A DNA stretch of 64,000 bases. Origin: Heliocybe sulcata. Lineage: Eukaryota; Basidiomycota; Agaricomycetes; Gloeophyllales; Gloeophyllaceae. The DNA lies in the NCBI GenBank assembly GCA_004369045.1, contig ML213505.1, forward strand, positions 1,175,849 through 1,239,848. Reading direction: 5' to 3'. Each line of letters opens with the position of its first letter. The first letter of the stretch is position 1. Below, piece after piece: positions 1 through 11,026 of this stretch. The position numbers and the translations under genes are program-made. The notes beneath the pieces were generated by a model, which did not search any database, was not told where the DNA came from, and saw nothing but the letters and a program-made list of their open reading frames with translations.

Positions 1-455
1 CCCCCAGCTGCCGGTACCACCGCCGGTGTCAGCAGAGAGTAGGTCAGAGCCTAGCTAGGCTCAACCGGCGGTTGCGTGACCCAGCCTATTTAGGCTCATG
101 GCCTGGGACGTCTAGGTGCTCGGATGTAATTCTTGTGAAGATGTACCCAGTGTGCAACTAGTGCGATTTCCAGACTACATGTAAGACGGTACTTGTCTCT
201 CGTATGGTCAATAAGTTGTAAATGGATTGTTTAAGCCAGGCGTGTAGCACAACCATAATGATAAATTCCTCCGCGCATTCGACCGAGACAGCCGCGGGAT
301 ACGGACCAAACGACAGTGGCCTTGACGCGTCGAGGGTCCATAGCAGCTGTGTAATATAAACAAGATATGATAGACAGCATGGAAAACTGGACGTCAAAGC
401 TCGAAGGAGAACGGCGGGGCATGCCTGCGACCGTAGACAGCACAAGGTAACCAGT
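1..455. other. No gene seen; 3' flank of OGG1
   Basis: The stretch downstream of the OGG1 stop holds no coding sequence I can support. It contains a perfect 16-bp palindrome at 47-62 (GAGCCTAGCTAGGCTC) and a related interrupted copy at about 83-97 (AGCCTATTTAGGCT). Short open frames here lack start context, introns or recognisable residues. Confidence 0.6.
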
Positions 456-2042
456 CTAGCGCTTCGCAAGAATAGTCACTCTCCGTCTCTTCTTGACCCT
501 TTCGGCGAGACTTAGGCTGCTGTCATCTTGTATTATTTCATCTGTTGATTCCTCCTTCGCAGAGATGGATGTCTCTGGAACAAGGACCGCGGCCTTTCTC
601 CGCTTGCCTCTGCTCTTTGTAGGCGAGGGAGATGGCGTTATAGGAGGCGTTGGGAGGCCAGTAAACAAGTCGCTGACACTGCTTGCGGGAACCGGTGTGG
701 GAATGTCCAGTCCATACGTAGAGAACGACTTCAAGTCCGCTGTGAACAGGACCTGGGAAGTTATAGGCCCCGTCAGAACGAGTCCAGCGAAGTTAAGGGC
801 AAAACCTACAGAATGGGCCCATCCCGCGTAATCACCCCAAACCTCAGCAAGCTTTGCGTTGACCTGATCGTATATCTTTGGCGTCATGGGGATCTTCCCA
901 TTCGATCTAGCCTTTGAACCTGAGGATACACCGTAGTATCTCATTGCGATTTGATGAACATGGGTATCCACCGGGACCACTTCTTTCTAGATAGCGGTAT
1001 CTCCATAAGCGTGCATGGATTAAGGGTAAGACAGCGGCATACCTTATCCAGGCTCATTAGAAGGACACAGTCGGCGACTTTCCTTCCGACACCCATGAAG
1101 CCCAGTAGAGCCTCCCTTGCTTCGCCCGTGGACATGTCTCGAAGAGTCCTCAAGTATCTCTCAGCACTGTCGTCGTCCTCGCTTTTCGGCGGATGCGCTT
1201 CACTCAGCATCTGTGCAGTTTTCTGGACATACTCAGCCCGGTAACCGAATCCAAGACTACGCAGAATGGATGCCACAGAAGAGGAGGCAAGAGCAGCCGG
1301 AGAAGGGAAAGGATGATACGTTCGTAGCGAACGCTCTGTAGACATGTCTTCTTGTTGCTGGGACTGGGAAAGAGGGCGCTCGGACAAAGGGGTTGCCGGA
1401 GGGGAAAGAAGGCTCGAGGCAGAGGAGTCGGAATATAGCTCCGGAGGGGGGAGGCTCAAGAGAGGCGGGGAGAAATGCTCACATAGAGAGGTCACCATCT
1501 TAGTTATTCGTGAAATATTGTTGTTCGAGGAGCATATGAACCTGAATACGGAGGGAGGCGCTGAGCAATTGTCTCATTGACCTAGGGGTGAGCACGTACG
1601 ATATAAGGTTCTCCCAAGGGTCTTGTCGAAGCATCCTTATGCCTTCAAATCTGTCACGGAAACTCTTGAAGACGGGATCCCTCTGAGACCAGTCGTTGTA
1701 CAAGTGGAGCAAGTCCACATCCAACTGGAAGTAGTCCCGTATCCAATCTAATGTCTCCTTTCGAACCTTCTCCTCCTCGAATATTGTACTGGAGGCATGC
1801 TGATCCCGAGTGGGCAGAACAGTACTGTAGTATAGCGTGTCTGGCGATTGTCTAAGACAAACAACGCGATCTCTGAGGCAGAGCCGATATTCATGTGTCG
1901 GGTGGGACGGGGGAACGGGGCCCGAAGATAATGGGAATATCGACCATCGGAATGACTGGCCACATTTCAGAACAGCAGCGAGTGACAGCTGCACAATTGG
2001 GAGTGGCAAGGCATGGAATCCTGCTGGGATAGGGCAAGACAT
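456..2042 (-). CDS. OGG1: 8-oxoguanine DNA glycosylase (OGG1)
   Basis: Bifunctional DNA glycosylase/AP lyase that removes 8-oxoguanine opposite cytosine in base-excision repair, in nucleus and mitochondria. Three exons can be followed. Exon 1 (from 2042) gives the N-terminal domain, with the typical run CGQSFRW and the LRQDPWE and SYVLTPRS-like region. Exon 2 starts with KMVTSLCEHFSPPL and continues with LGFGYRAEYV and the helix-hairpin-helix GVGRKVADCVLLMSLDK, whose lysine (GRKVADC) is the catalytic Schiff-base residue. Exon 3 carries VVPVDTHVHQIA with the catalytic aspartate. The two introns are about 43 and 60 nt. A basic, Ser/Pro-rich tail ending in KKRRRVTILAKR looks like a nuclear localisation signal. 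The gene is divergent from NPR2, with about 280 bp between the start codons. Family assignment is secure; the exact splice points are inferred. Confidence 0.95.
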
Positions 2043-2321
2043 GGTGTGGCTGAAGCAAGATGCGCGTCAATAAATTGGCGCGTTCAAAATGCGTCCATGA
2101 CCGCGACGATGCCGCCGGCTCCTCTCGACTCAAGCCACAACTACCAGGATATCGCAGTATTCCAACTAATGCGGAGCAATATTATGCATTCATGAGTTTC
2201 TTACTCTGTGGTGGTGTGAGTACGAGTGAGACTCCGTCCTTGCTAGGCTGCCAGAGGTGAGTATATGAGTCGAATGCTGGCTTCCGCAAACTCTTACCCT
2301 GCACGTTCCTCAGAACTCGAG

Positions 2322-4791
2322 ATGGCACCAAACAGTGACTCCTTCCTACCTCGGATCCAATCTGTTTTCTACGCCATCTTCGATGTCCGCCAAGGGCCCA
2401 AGATTGTATTCCAAGTGCCAGAAGCACTGATAGCCGTATCGAATCAAGGGCCCATCACTGCGTCCTCCTCAACGGTCTCCTTCTCATCCTTGAATGGGTT
2501 GGAATTGAACTCTCGATCCAATCCCACCTCACGAGCATCCTCTGTGTCTGTATCCTCTAATCCCCGCGGAGCATTCTCCTTGAATTCGCCAAGCAAGCAG
2601 TCACTGTCCATTGATAACTCCAAGTACCTATTTCATTTCGATGACATCTCGAAATTTGTTATACCCCCAAGCCCACTATGCGGGAGACTGGTAACATGCG
2701 CTACCAGAGACCACAGGATAATCGGATTCCCGGTCGAGCTTATGGGAAAGTACGAGCGGAATTACTTCAGGTATAATCTGTGCTTCGTATTCGAAAGACA
2801 AGCCGATTTGAGCTGTTATGAACCTATCGTCCGGAAGATAGCTCGAGTCCTCACGGCTTGCGAGGTAGGACCCTTCACTCGTACAAAAGGAGTCTTACTT
2901 TATAATGCGACAGGAAGAGTCGGCTTTCCTATCAAGTCCGCCTTCTCCTATGGCTATGCTCGCCATACTGGAACAACTGTATGAAGATCTAAACTCCTAC
3001 TCGGAAACATCAATACCCATCGACGCTTTCAACTCCATGGAACTCAAGATATTCCCGTTCTATCCCAACCCGCCTCCTGTCAAAGATTGGGACGTGCCTT
3101 TGGCTCTAATAAACCTAGCGAAACGCATAGAACCCAACTGGGATTTGACAATTGGGAAAGTCATCAAGCACATCGACGGCGTCAACCATGTGTCCCGCAT
3201 TGCTTACCTCGCAGATTGCGACTTGGACCTTACTCGCGATGCGATCTCGCATCTACTGTACGTGTTGACTCTCATCTAACGCGTCGCGTGAGTTAACTGG
3301 ACGTGCATTACAGGTACTACCAAGTCGTTATGACAATCGACATCTTCCAATACTCTAATATGTATACGCTCCGAAAGAGCATACAGTGGCTCGCGGATGA
3401 GCAGCATGTCCGGGAAGAATGCGGCCTGTATGTCACAAAGCCAGGTCGGATCTTTCATGCCGGTTTTGCGGAGGTCACACCATGCTGACTTGACAAATGA
3501 ACAGGCAAGCGAATACCAGACTTTCCCAGACTCCTTCACCTTTATTCTCGCCTGAAACCGGGGAAATCAGTGTTTGAATGGTCTCAAGAGCACGATGTCA
3601 TCGATCAAGGCGTTGACGTGAGAAGGTTCGTGAGTTTCGGAGTTATCAAGGTAAGGTTGTCACGATGGCTGGTCTATGTGAGTGCTTTACTAATGACTAC
3701 GGACGTTATCGTAGGGCTTCTTGCGTCGTATCCATCGTTATCCCATGCTCATCAAATCGACCACTCCTCCTGGTCAGGCAAATGGTGTTCGGCATAACCG
3801 CAACGCCTCGTCATCCTCGCTAGGGCGCAAGCGCGGCAAGGCAGTACTCAACTCGCCGACATGGAATTCCGGACCGCAGCCAGAGATTGACAGGGGCAAA
3901 GTTCCGAAGGCTCCGCCGACGCTCGCGAGCGTCAATACTGAGCTCGCAGTCAGCGCCAGGAACAGCCCAATCAGCCCTCTGACAGACTCTGCATCTCCAT
4001 CTGTCGTGAGCTTTACAGACAGCCCAGATCAAGGACGCCGACGGGTTCGCTCGCCGGTACAGATGTTGCTGCGGCAGCCAGAGAACGAAAAAGAGTTGAG
4101 CGAAGCCGAGAAGTCCTTGGAGAAGCTCCGAAGCCAGACTCAAGGACTGATTATGGGTCGCAATAGAAGTAATGCAGAACGCAGCAAAGAACGGCAGCAA
4201 GGGGAACGAGGCGATTTGCCGAGAAGCAAGCTCGGGAGGGGCATAACAGGGTCTGCTTTCTGGAATGCAACGCTGGCGCTCTCGGGCGCAGCAACCTTGG
4301 CTACTGGTCCTACTGCACCGCGCGGGTTCGGCACTGGAAATCTACCTAATATCGGAGAGCCCAAAGAAGTGCTCCAATCGCCGGTTGCAACGAGACCGCG
4401 CAGGTCGTCCTCAATAATCTCTGGAGCAACAGGCCTGAAGCGCTCTCCTTCAATGCCACCGATCCAAGCACCCATCCCTATCCAAAGTTCTTCCTTGTCT
4501 TCTCCGACCATTGGCCTTTCGCAGTCGCAGCCTCGCACCCGGCCCCGCCTGCCTTCAACGTCACAGCGCTTCGGCCACGTCGCTAACATGTCCTCCTCCA
4601 CCTCGAACCCCCCGGGTCCGCTCTCGCACACGTCACAATCAGCCTTCCCTCCAACCTTCCTGGAACTGCTAGACGGAGAGCATCACTCCGACGAGCTCGG
4701 GACAAAGTTTGAGGTAGGGTGGCCCATGCTTGAGGTCTGGCTCGCCGCGATACCGGAAAGCGAAGGTAGGGTGGAAGTTATCTACAGGTGA
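2322..4791 (+). CDS. NPR2: Nitrogen permease regulator 2 (NPR2/NPRL2)
   Basis: Subunit of the SEACIT/GATOR1 complex that restrains TORC1 when amino acids are scarce, acting at the vacuole surface. The first exon carries the family signature (FLPRIQSVFYAIFDVRQGPK, KIVFQVPE), followed by YLFHFDDISKFVIPPSPLCG and IIGFPVELMGKYERNYFRYN, all typical of the NPR2 longin-like domain. Later exons give ELKIFPFYPNPPPVKDWDVP and LTIGKVIKHIDGVNHVSRIA, then VVMTIDIFQYSNMYTLRKSI. The C-terminal exon (about 3716-4791) is long, Ser/Pro/Arg-rich and mostly disordered before a short conserved end (VGWPMLEVWLAAIPE). I chose the start at 2322 (MAPNSDSFLPRI) because homologues begin close to FLPRI; an in-frame ATG at 2265 would add 19 residues. 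It ends about 400 bp from the convergent GNAT gene. Confidence 0.93.
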
Positions 4792-5194
4792 CACTTTGAT
4801 CCGCCACGGCTAGGCGGCTCTATTGATCATGTTTGTTGTAAGTATGTACACCACTGCTTGGCATGGTTATGACAATACAGTACATAGTATGTCCATCTGG
4901 GATGGCGTCAATCACGGCTGAGATGAGCAAAATGTACAAGCAGACTCTGCGAAGGGCTGCATACGAGATAGCTGGTAGACGAACAAAGCCTAGAGTGACC
5001 ACTTGATGAGCCTCACAAGCACTGAGGCATCTATCGATCGGCCGGACAGCCAGGTCATCGTCCTGCGCAGACACAGGCATTCACAGATGGTCGTGAAACC
5101 GTCCTGCGGGCGTTGATAGGTGCTGCGGCATAGGGCGCATGGAGGAACGACAACGGCGGAAGAAGAGGGTATCTAGATGGTGATAAATCAGGTG
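4792..5194. other. Convergent intergenic region
   Basis: About 400 bp between the stop codons of NPR2 and the GNAT gene. I see no coding signal beyond short open frames; it should hold the two 3' UTRs and polyadenylation sites. Confidence 0.6.
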
Positions 5195-6330
5195 CTATGG
5201 GTCCTTGATAAGAATGCGCTGGTCATAGCCGGGATGACCGGGGGGTCCGTCCACATGTTCCATACCCAGGAGACGGTAGCCCAGTCGTTCATACATTTTG
5301 AGCTGCATTCAACCGTGAGCGTATACTCGGTAAAGAACTCATAAGAGGACTAACATTTTCGTCGGTCGAAGTTTCGAGGCAGCATGATTTATGCTGCTCC
5401 TTGGCCTAGACAGTGGAAAGGTTGCGTCCAGCGGCCAAAAGTAATGTGAGTAGGATTACGGGTCCCTACCTTGTCTTCCCCGACCTTGAGTAATTGTCTG
5501 CCGATCCCGCGCCGTTGTAAATCGGGTATGACGGAGAAGGAAACTAGATTCCAATTATCCTTTCTGAACTTCCCGCCCTCGGGGTCTTCTGGCGTGCTGA
5601 AGTATTTTTTCGAGCTTTCCCGGTATTTTGGGAGGAGCTATATAACAATCAGATATGAGTTATTCGCAGAGAGCGACGGACGGCCAGAAGATACGACTAC
5701 GAACCCCTGTGAACCACCAATCATAGACGGCAGGATCGACTTTCTGCAGCTCTGCGAAGAATTGAGCGAAGCCTTCGTTGAATTGCGCATCACTGCGCCG
5801 TGATAAAAAGTTGAATGTCTTTGATTGTCTGTGAGAGGTTCTCGCACGTACTCGTCAAGAAAATCCGAGCCTGGGGGATACCAGGATGCGGTACCCACGA
5901 CCCTGTCCGACTCGTCGAGGGCAATCCAAAGCTGCCCTCCGACGACGGTAGCTCGCACGACTGCAGTGTGCATCATGGTTCGTAGCCTTTCCCGGCCGCC
6001 AATCATCGCGCGCGCGACTTCATCTACACAAACATGATGGGAGTTGGCTATGCAGTCTGGACAATATTAATGCGTGAACATCTTACTCTCTTTGAACGCA
6101 GCAACAAGGACTTGGACGGCTTCGTCCAATCTGGGATCTGTAGTTAAGAGAACGTAAGCATCCGCTGCAGCGCCCGACAATATGGACGTACCTGAAAGAT
6201 CGCGGATAGGCTGGAGGACAACGGGCATAGGGCCTGTCATGCGTTTCTGGAAAGATCTCCAGGCTTGCGAGAACCAATTTGTTAGAGCTAGCTTCAGCTT
6301 CCGCAGTGCATCCACTACACTGGTGCTCAT
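5195..6330 (-). CDS. GNAT-family N-acetyltransferase
   Basis: Predicted acetyl-CoA-dependent N-acetyltransferase; substrate unknown. Exon 1 (6330 to about 6070) gives TDPRLDEAVQVLVAAFKESK, the usual N-terminal GNAT helix. Exon 2 gives GGQLWIALDESDRVVGTASW, the central beta strands. Splicing at a GTACGT donor near 5850 joins SDFLDE to DAQFNEGFAQF, then WYFTG-like sequence and KYRESSKKYF. The diagnostic acetyl-CoA motif is VSFSVIPDLQRRGIGRQLLK (about 5480-5540), matching the Q/RxxGxG/A motif A. Two more small exons follow, the last reading LKMYERLGYRLLGMEHVDG and ending at a TAG at 5195-5197. This exon chain resembles the basidiomycete GNAT genes of about 250-280 residues. The 5' limit at 6330 (MSTSVVDALRKL) is the first in-frame ATG of the open exon. 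Confidence 0.8.
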
Positions 6331-7833
6331 GCGATTGCTTGTGCGGATGAAAGCTGCAGAGATTGAGCGCTGGAGAACTGATGTAGCAGAAAGGTAGCGA
6401 TAGTGATGTCTAACTAAATGAGAAGATTATGTTGTACGCGGAGGAAGACGGGGAACATATAACTAGGAAAGCGTGGTGGGCATACAAGACCTGCCCATAG
6501 CCCTTATGCTGTTGGCTGCTATGATAAGCGTTCCGAGGGCAATATTCACGGCAAGTGGATACTTGGTGACGGTAGAAATGCATGTTGTTCCGGATTGGCA
6601 TTTCGGAAGTGTTCTGATTCGTGCTGGTAACATATGACGACGATGATTGCCAAGAATAATAAGGTTAGCATCGGCCTTTGTACCATGTCTTACTGCTTCA
6701 GGTATATCCTGGCTCCCGCGCCGTGCTGCCTGCATTCAATGTGCTTCCAAGTTCGAAGATTCCTATGGCGTATTACGACCAAGTGCAGACGATCGGAAAC
6801 AACAGCTGAGTAGAGAGCGTCGCGGAGGTTGAAACCCGTTGAAACGTTCAAGAATGACAGTCACGTGCCATCGCTCCTGCCGCCGGTCACTCCTGCCGCC
6901 GGCTGGCAATTCATTGGCCGTGCATTCTCTCATTTTGAAGTTGGCTTGAATCTTGAGGCTATGGTCGGGTCGACATCTCTGTCCTACTCACCATCGAGCA
7001 CGGCGTCCGACTCTTAATCACTTTGCGCGCTGGCTTGTCGGTAGCGTCTACGATCTCTACCGCTGGAACGGCGCTCCGATTCCGATGGGTCCCACAGCCG
7101 CGAGCAGAATAACGGCAGTGGATAGCAATGTGCATCAAATCGCGCCTACAGGGGCCCATATACTCGACATATCCCAACTGTTATTCCGAGATTTGACATG
7201 TTCATCAGCCATACTCGCGACCTGTCGCATCAGATGACGGGTCTATATCAGTCCTTGGCTTGCTCTCTCTACCTCGGTGCTCGGTACTGTTCTCCTCCCG
7301 TGAGTCCAAGTTAGCTGCACTTTATAGACCGGAGAATGCGGCCAGGTGTGCGCCAGGTGTCAGCACACGAGGCTTTCATATCGGCTCAAGCTATAATCTA
7401 CCCGCGTCTATGGCCGCCTTTCCAGACCGCTTCAAATAGGCTTTGCACAGCTGAAAATATCTGTCCGCTGGTTGCTCCGGCCCATTGGTGATTTGACCGC
7501 GTCTGGAACCCTGGCATGGGAGCGTACACGGGTATTGATCCGAAAGGCAAGGCCATCTCACAATAGCATGTCCTTCTATGGGCACCCAGGGGACCTACTT
7601 TCGGCGTATTACGAGTAAAGGCCCCGCTGATCCTCTTTCATCACCGGCGCTTCACATTCCATGCCTTTTACAGGCACAACACCAGGCTGCGAAGGCAGGA
7701 GGTCACGCGTGTGTATTACTATGAACGGTCTCCATTTTGTATGACCGATGCTTCCTCTGGACGACGTCCCCGTGCCTGCCGCCTTCTTCATCCTGGACGC
7801 CCCTCACTCACCCAGTACACACTTCCGGCCAGC
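6331..7833. other. No gene recognised (1.5 kb)
   Basis: Between the start of the GNAT gene and the start of the 7-helix gene. Several open frames of 60-95 codons occur on both strands, but none shows a signal peptide, conserved motif or exon chain I can recognise. The last part should contain the promoter of the gene at 7834. A decayed gene cannot be excluded. Confidence 0.5.
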
Positions 7834-9200
7834 ATGAGTTCGCCTTTGCCAGTCATTTCTCCAGCGTGGCTGCCTGCCAACGAGACCGCTCTTGACATAT
7901 ACAACGAGCGGACGCTTCTCGATGGAGCTATCATGACGGGAGTAGTCTATGGTGCGCAGGGCTATCCACAGCACCTTCTGACTGATATCAACATACCTGT
8001 GATTGCAGGCATCCACTTCACGATCTTCGTGCAGACTGCATACCTTCTCATGAAAGACCTGCATAGAAAGAGCTCCAGCCAGTTTTTCCTGGCTTACATC
8101 ATCGTGATGTTCATCTTGGGAACTCTCTTCGTCTCGAGCAGTTCTCGGGTAGCGCAAATGACGTTCGTCGACGACCGCAACTACCCAGGAGGGCCAGAGG
8201 CCTGGCAGGAGGCCGCCTTCTCCATCCCAGCCAACCTCCTTGGCAACATCACCTTTACGCTCGCTAACTGGTTAGCCGATGCACTGATGGTAAGTTGGGT
8301 TTTGTTAAGCTTGTTTGATCTCGATGGCACTGCTGGATCCTGACGGAGGATAAATAGATATGGCGGTGCTATATCATCTGGACCGCGCGAACAGGCCGAT
8401 ACGTCTGGTTAATCCTGGCCATACCATGTCTGCTGTGGCTGGCATCGTTCGGTGAGCACTGAACTATCTTAGCCTCCTCTCATGCTAACGCCACACTCAG
8501 CCATGGGCACCCTCCTCCTCACCCAGGTCTCGCAACCAGGCCTTAGCATCTGGTCCGACAGCAGCGTCAACTTCGCTCTAGCCTATTTCTCTATCTCCCT
8601 GACGCTCAATATCCTCACCACGGTCCTCATCCTGGCGCGGCTCATGTACCACCGGCTCGAGGTGACGCGCAGCCTCGGGCATGCGTACGGGACGTACTAC
8701 ACCTCCGTGGCGGCAATGCTCGTCGAGTCTGCGTCGCTCTATGCGGCATGCTCGTTGTTGTTCTTGGTCCCCTATGTTTTGAACCATCCGTTGCAGAATA
8801 TCTTCATGCAGGTGCTCAGTCAAGTACAGGTACGTGCTACATCCCTACCTTCGCTTTCAGTGTGCTCTAATAGCAACGCAACATCACCTAGATCATCGCG
8901 CCCCTCCTCGTCATCTTCCGCGTCGCCTCCGGGCACGGCATCACGTCCACCGCTCTGAGCACGGGCGCGAACCTCAGCTTCGCCACGAACCCCACTCGCC
9001 CCTCCGACCGCACCAGAAGCACACGGGCCCACCAGTCCAACTACAGCACGGAGCTCAGCCACGTCTCCCGCCCGGACCTGATCGTCCACTTCAAGGACAC
9101 GTACAGCGACGGCCATAGCGAGTCGATGCTGACGCCGGTGTCGCAGGACAAGGTGGGGGCAATTGCGGAGAAGGTCGTGGAGGTGAAGGCGGAGCCGTGA
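7834..9200 (+). CDS. Seven-helix membrane protein of the basidiomycete-expanded family
   Basis: Integral membrane protein of unknown function from a family with many copies per genome in mushrooms and polypores. Start MSSPLPVISPAW at 7834. The first exon has two hydrophobic helices (ALDGAIMTGVVYGAQGY region and IIVMFILGTLFVSSSSR) and the family landmark TFVDDRNYPGGPEAW, then NITFTLANWLADALM. After an intron the chain continues IWRCYIIWT-like and WLILAIPCLLWLASF, a hallmark of this family (charged IWR before helix 5). Two more exons supply helices 5-7 (FALAYFSISLTLNILTTVLI, VLNHPLQNIFMQVLSQVQ) and a hydrophilic cytosolic tail of about 80 residues ending at TGA 9198-9200. A relative lies at 16387-17608 on the other strand. 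Family membership is clear; function is not known. Confidence 0.82.
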
Positions 9201-9415
9201 TGGACTGCAGAGATATACAGATTATCCTGACTGTGATTGACGATTGCAACGACACATGTAATCAGAGTATAGTACGAAGGCAGGCGGATCCGTTTCGGTG
9301 CATGTTTTAGAGCTTGCGGTGGCGGACTCAAATCAATGTACATCGCTCCTTGTTATCGAATATCCAAAACATTAACTGAATAGTAGGATACTTTTGAGCT
9401 CCAGCTGCCTAAAAT

Positions 9416-10853
9416 CTAAGCGGCAGACCGATTGATATTCGTGTAGCCAGACCCATAACAAGAGAACAGCAGCTCTCCGGAAGTCGGCTCTGAGGGGTTC
9501 GCGGGGACGATCTTGAAAGAGGTACCAAAGAACTCTCTTACGTCCCTCAGAAATTGTATCCTGATACCACAATCGTCCGTTAATTTCCGTGTCCTCAGCA
9601 AAATGAAATCTTAAGTGAGTTACGCACGTCCTCGGCGTCGGCTCTCCCATCCTACACCTCCCCACATCCTCACTCCCCAGCACCATCATAAGCAGCACCA
9701 GACTCTGATGCTTCCTATCCACACACCCGCCCCTCCGTATTTCCTCCAACAGCGCTCGTGTGGCAGCCAGCGCGATGTCCTCCGGTGCCACGCCGGGCTG
9801 CGAGACGGCCTCTGCGCAATGGAGCGCGCCGGTGGTGGATTCGGCTAGGAGGGAGAGGGCATAGCCGGGGGAGTGGCCGGAATCGGCGCCTTTGTACACG
9901 TCGGAGTAGAGGTAGATGTCTGGGATGTAGCGGTTGAGGATTGAGCGGGAGGCGTCGATCATGCGGTTGGAGAATTGGGGGCTTACGCGCACAGCATGTC
10001 TGGATGTTAAGGTCAGTATGCCGGAGAGAATGGTAGAGCTTGGATGGACAAGTGGACATACGCGATGCCTCGGATGCGCTTGATTTTTCCAGGGTCTACA
10101 AAGTTGAGGGTCTTGACTTGCTTCACTACCGGGCATAAGAACTGAATTTCGCCGCCTCCGCCTGGTGACGAACCGCGTTTCTTAATCTGTAATGCATTAT
10201 CAGACAAAGGTCGCAAGTCCATCTCTGCTCTACGACATACCCGCAGTTCAAGCCCGTCCGCAACGCCAAACAGCTGCAGATGCGGTAGCGTCACGGTTCG
10301 GATGAGGTCAGCCTGGATAGGGTACAAATGAGAACACGTCTCCGTCTTCCGTTAGGACCCTACCGAGAGGTCGCGGTCGTCGGTCGTGATACCGCGGAGA
10401 GTCAACTGGAATGGGCTCTTGGCAAAGGGCGCGAGCATAATGATGGGCTCCAGGAAGTACCCGATCGACCGTGAAAGAGGGCATTCGTGCGTAACGGGGC
10501 CACCAGATATGACCCCCGGCTTGAGGAGCACGGCAGTGCCTGCGAGTGCTTCAGACATGCAATACGGGGGGCGTGGTCGGAAACGTCGCACCTGTGTAAG
10601 ATATTTCTATGACCGTCCCATTCGTGACTTTCTCAAGGAGTCGCAGCAGGCTAATTTCAAAGTCTATGGCCTTGCGTTAGAATTTACTCCTGCAATGACA
10701 GACGTGTCCGTACCTACCACGAAGACCAGGGTTCTTGTCTTCAGGCCGGATTTTGTCGACCTTGACTGGCTTTCCGCTGAGAATAGAGAGCACAAGTCTA
10801 TGGCGCAGATACTGGTGACCGGAGAAGTGCAGAGCAGTACCAGACAGAGCCAT
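9416..10853 (-). CDS. RCL1: RNA 3'-terminal phosphate cyclase-like protein (RCL1)
   Basis: Nucleolar protein of the SSU processome that binds the GTPase Bms1 and is needed for 18S rRNA maturation. The start (MALSGTALHFSGHQYLRHRL, 10853) matches the family N-terminus, and exons then give KVDKIRPEDKNPGL, PGVISGGPVTHECPLSRSIG and GYFLEPIIMLAPFAKSPFQL followed by TLRGITTDDRDLSV, all strongly conserved in RCL1. The next exons give KKRGSSPGGGGEIQFLCPVV, RGIAYAVRVSPQFSNRMIDA-like sequence, SDVYKGADSGHSPGYALSLL and GGCVDRKHQSLVLLMMVLGS. The last exon is QFLRDVREFFGTSFKIVPAN, ending SGYTNINRSAA. The histidine used for adenylylation by true cyclases is not in evidence in the C-terminal part (DRKHQ holds the position differently), as expected for the non-catalytic RCL1 branch. 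It is divergent from UBA3 with a 173-bp shared promoter. Confidence 0.93.
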
Positions 10854-11026
10854 AGCTGATCGCTGAAGTGCTGAACTGTATAACACTAATGAAGCTTAAG
10901 TGCAAGCCAAAAGCGAGAAATGTACGACGTCACGTGCGGTCTCGATCACGACGGGCGCTAATTCGTACGCGCCTTAATAGGCCTTAATACGCGGTGTACT
11001 GCACGTTCTGCTTTATAACCGACACC
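10854..11026. promoter_or_regulatory. Shared divergent promoter RCL1/UBA3
   Basis: 173 bp separate the two start codons. The centre contains ACGACGTCACGTGCGG at about 10923-10938, which combines a CRE-like half (ACGTCA) with a CACGTG E-box, and two GGCCTTAATA-like repeats near 10968-10992. These are candidate sites for bZIP or bHLH factors; their use is inferred. Confidence 0.45.

Noticed and set aside
158-469. 103-codon minus-strand frame as a gene beyond OGG1
   Set aside because: It overlaps the OGG1 end in another frame and shows no family features.
6463-6735. 90-codon minus-strand frame upstream of the GNAT gene
   Set aside because: No motif, no homologue recognised, and no splice partner; probably chance.
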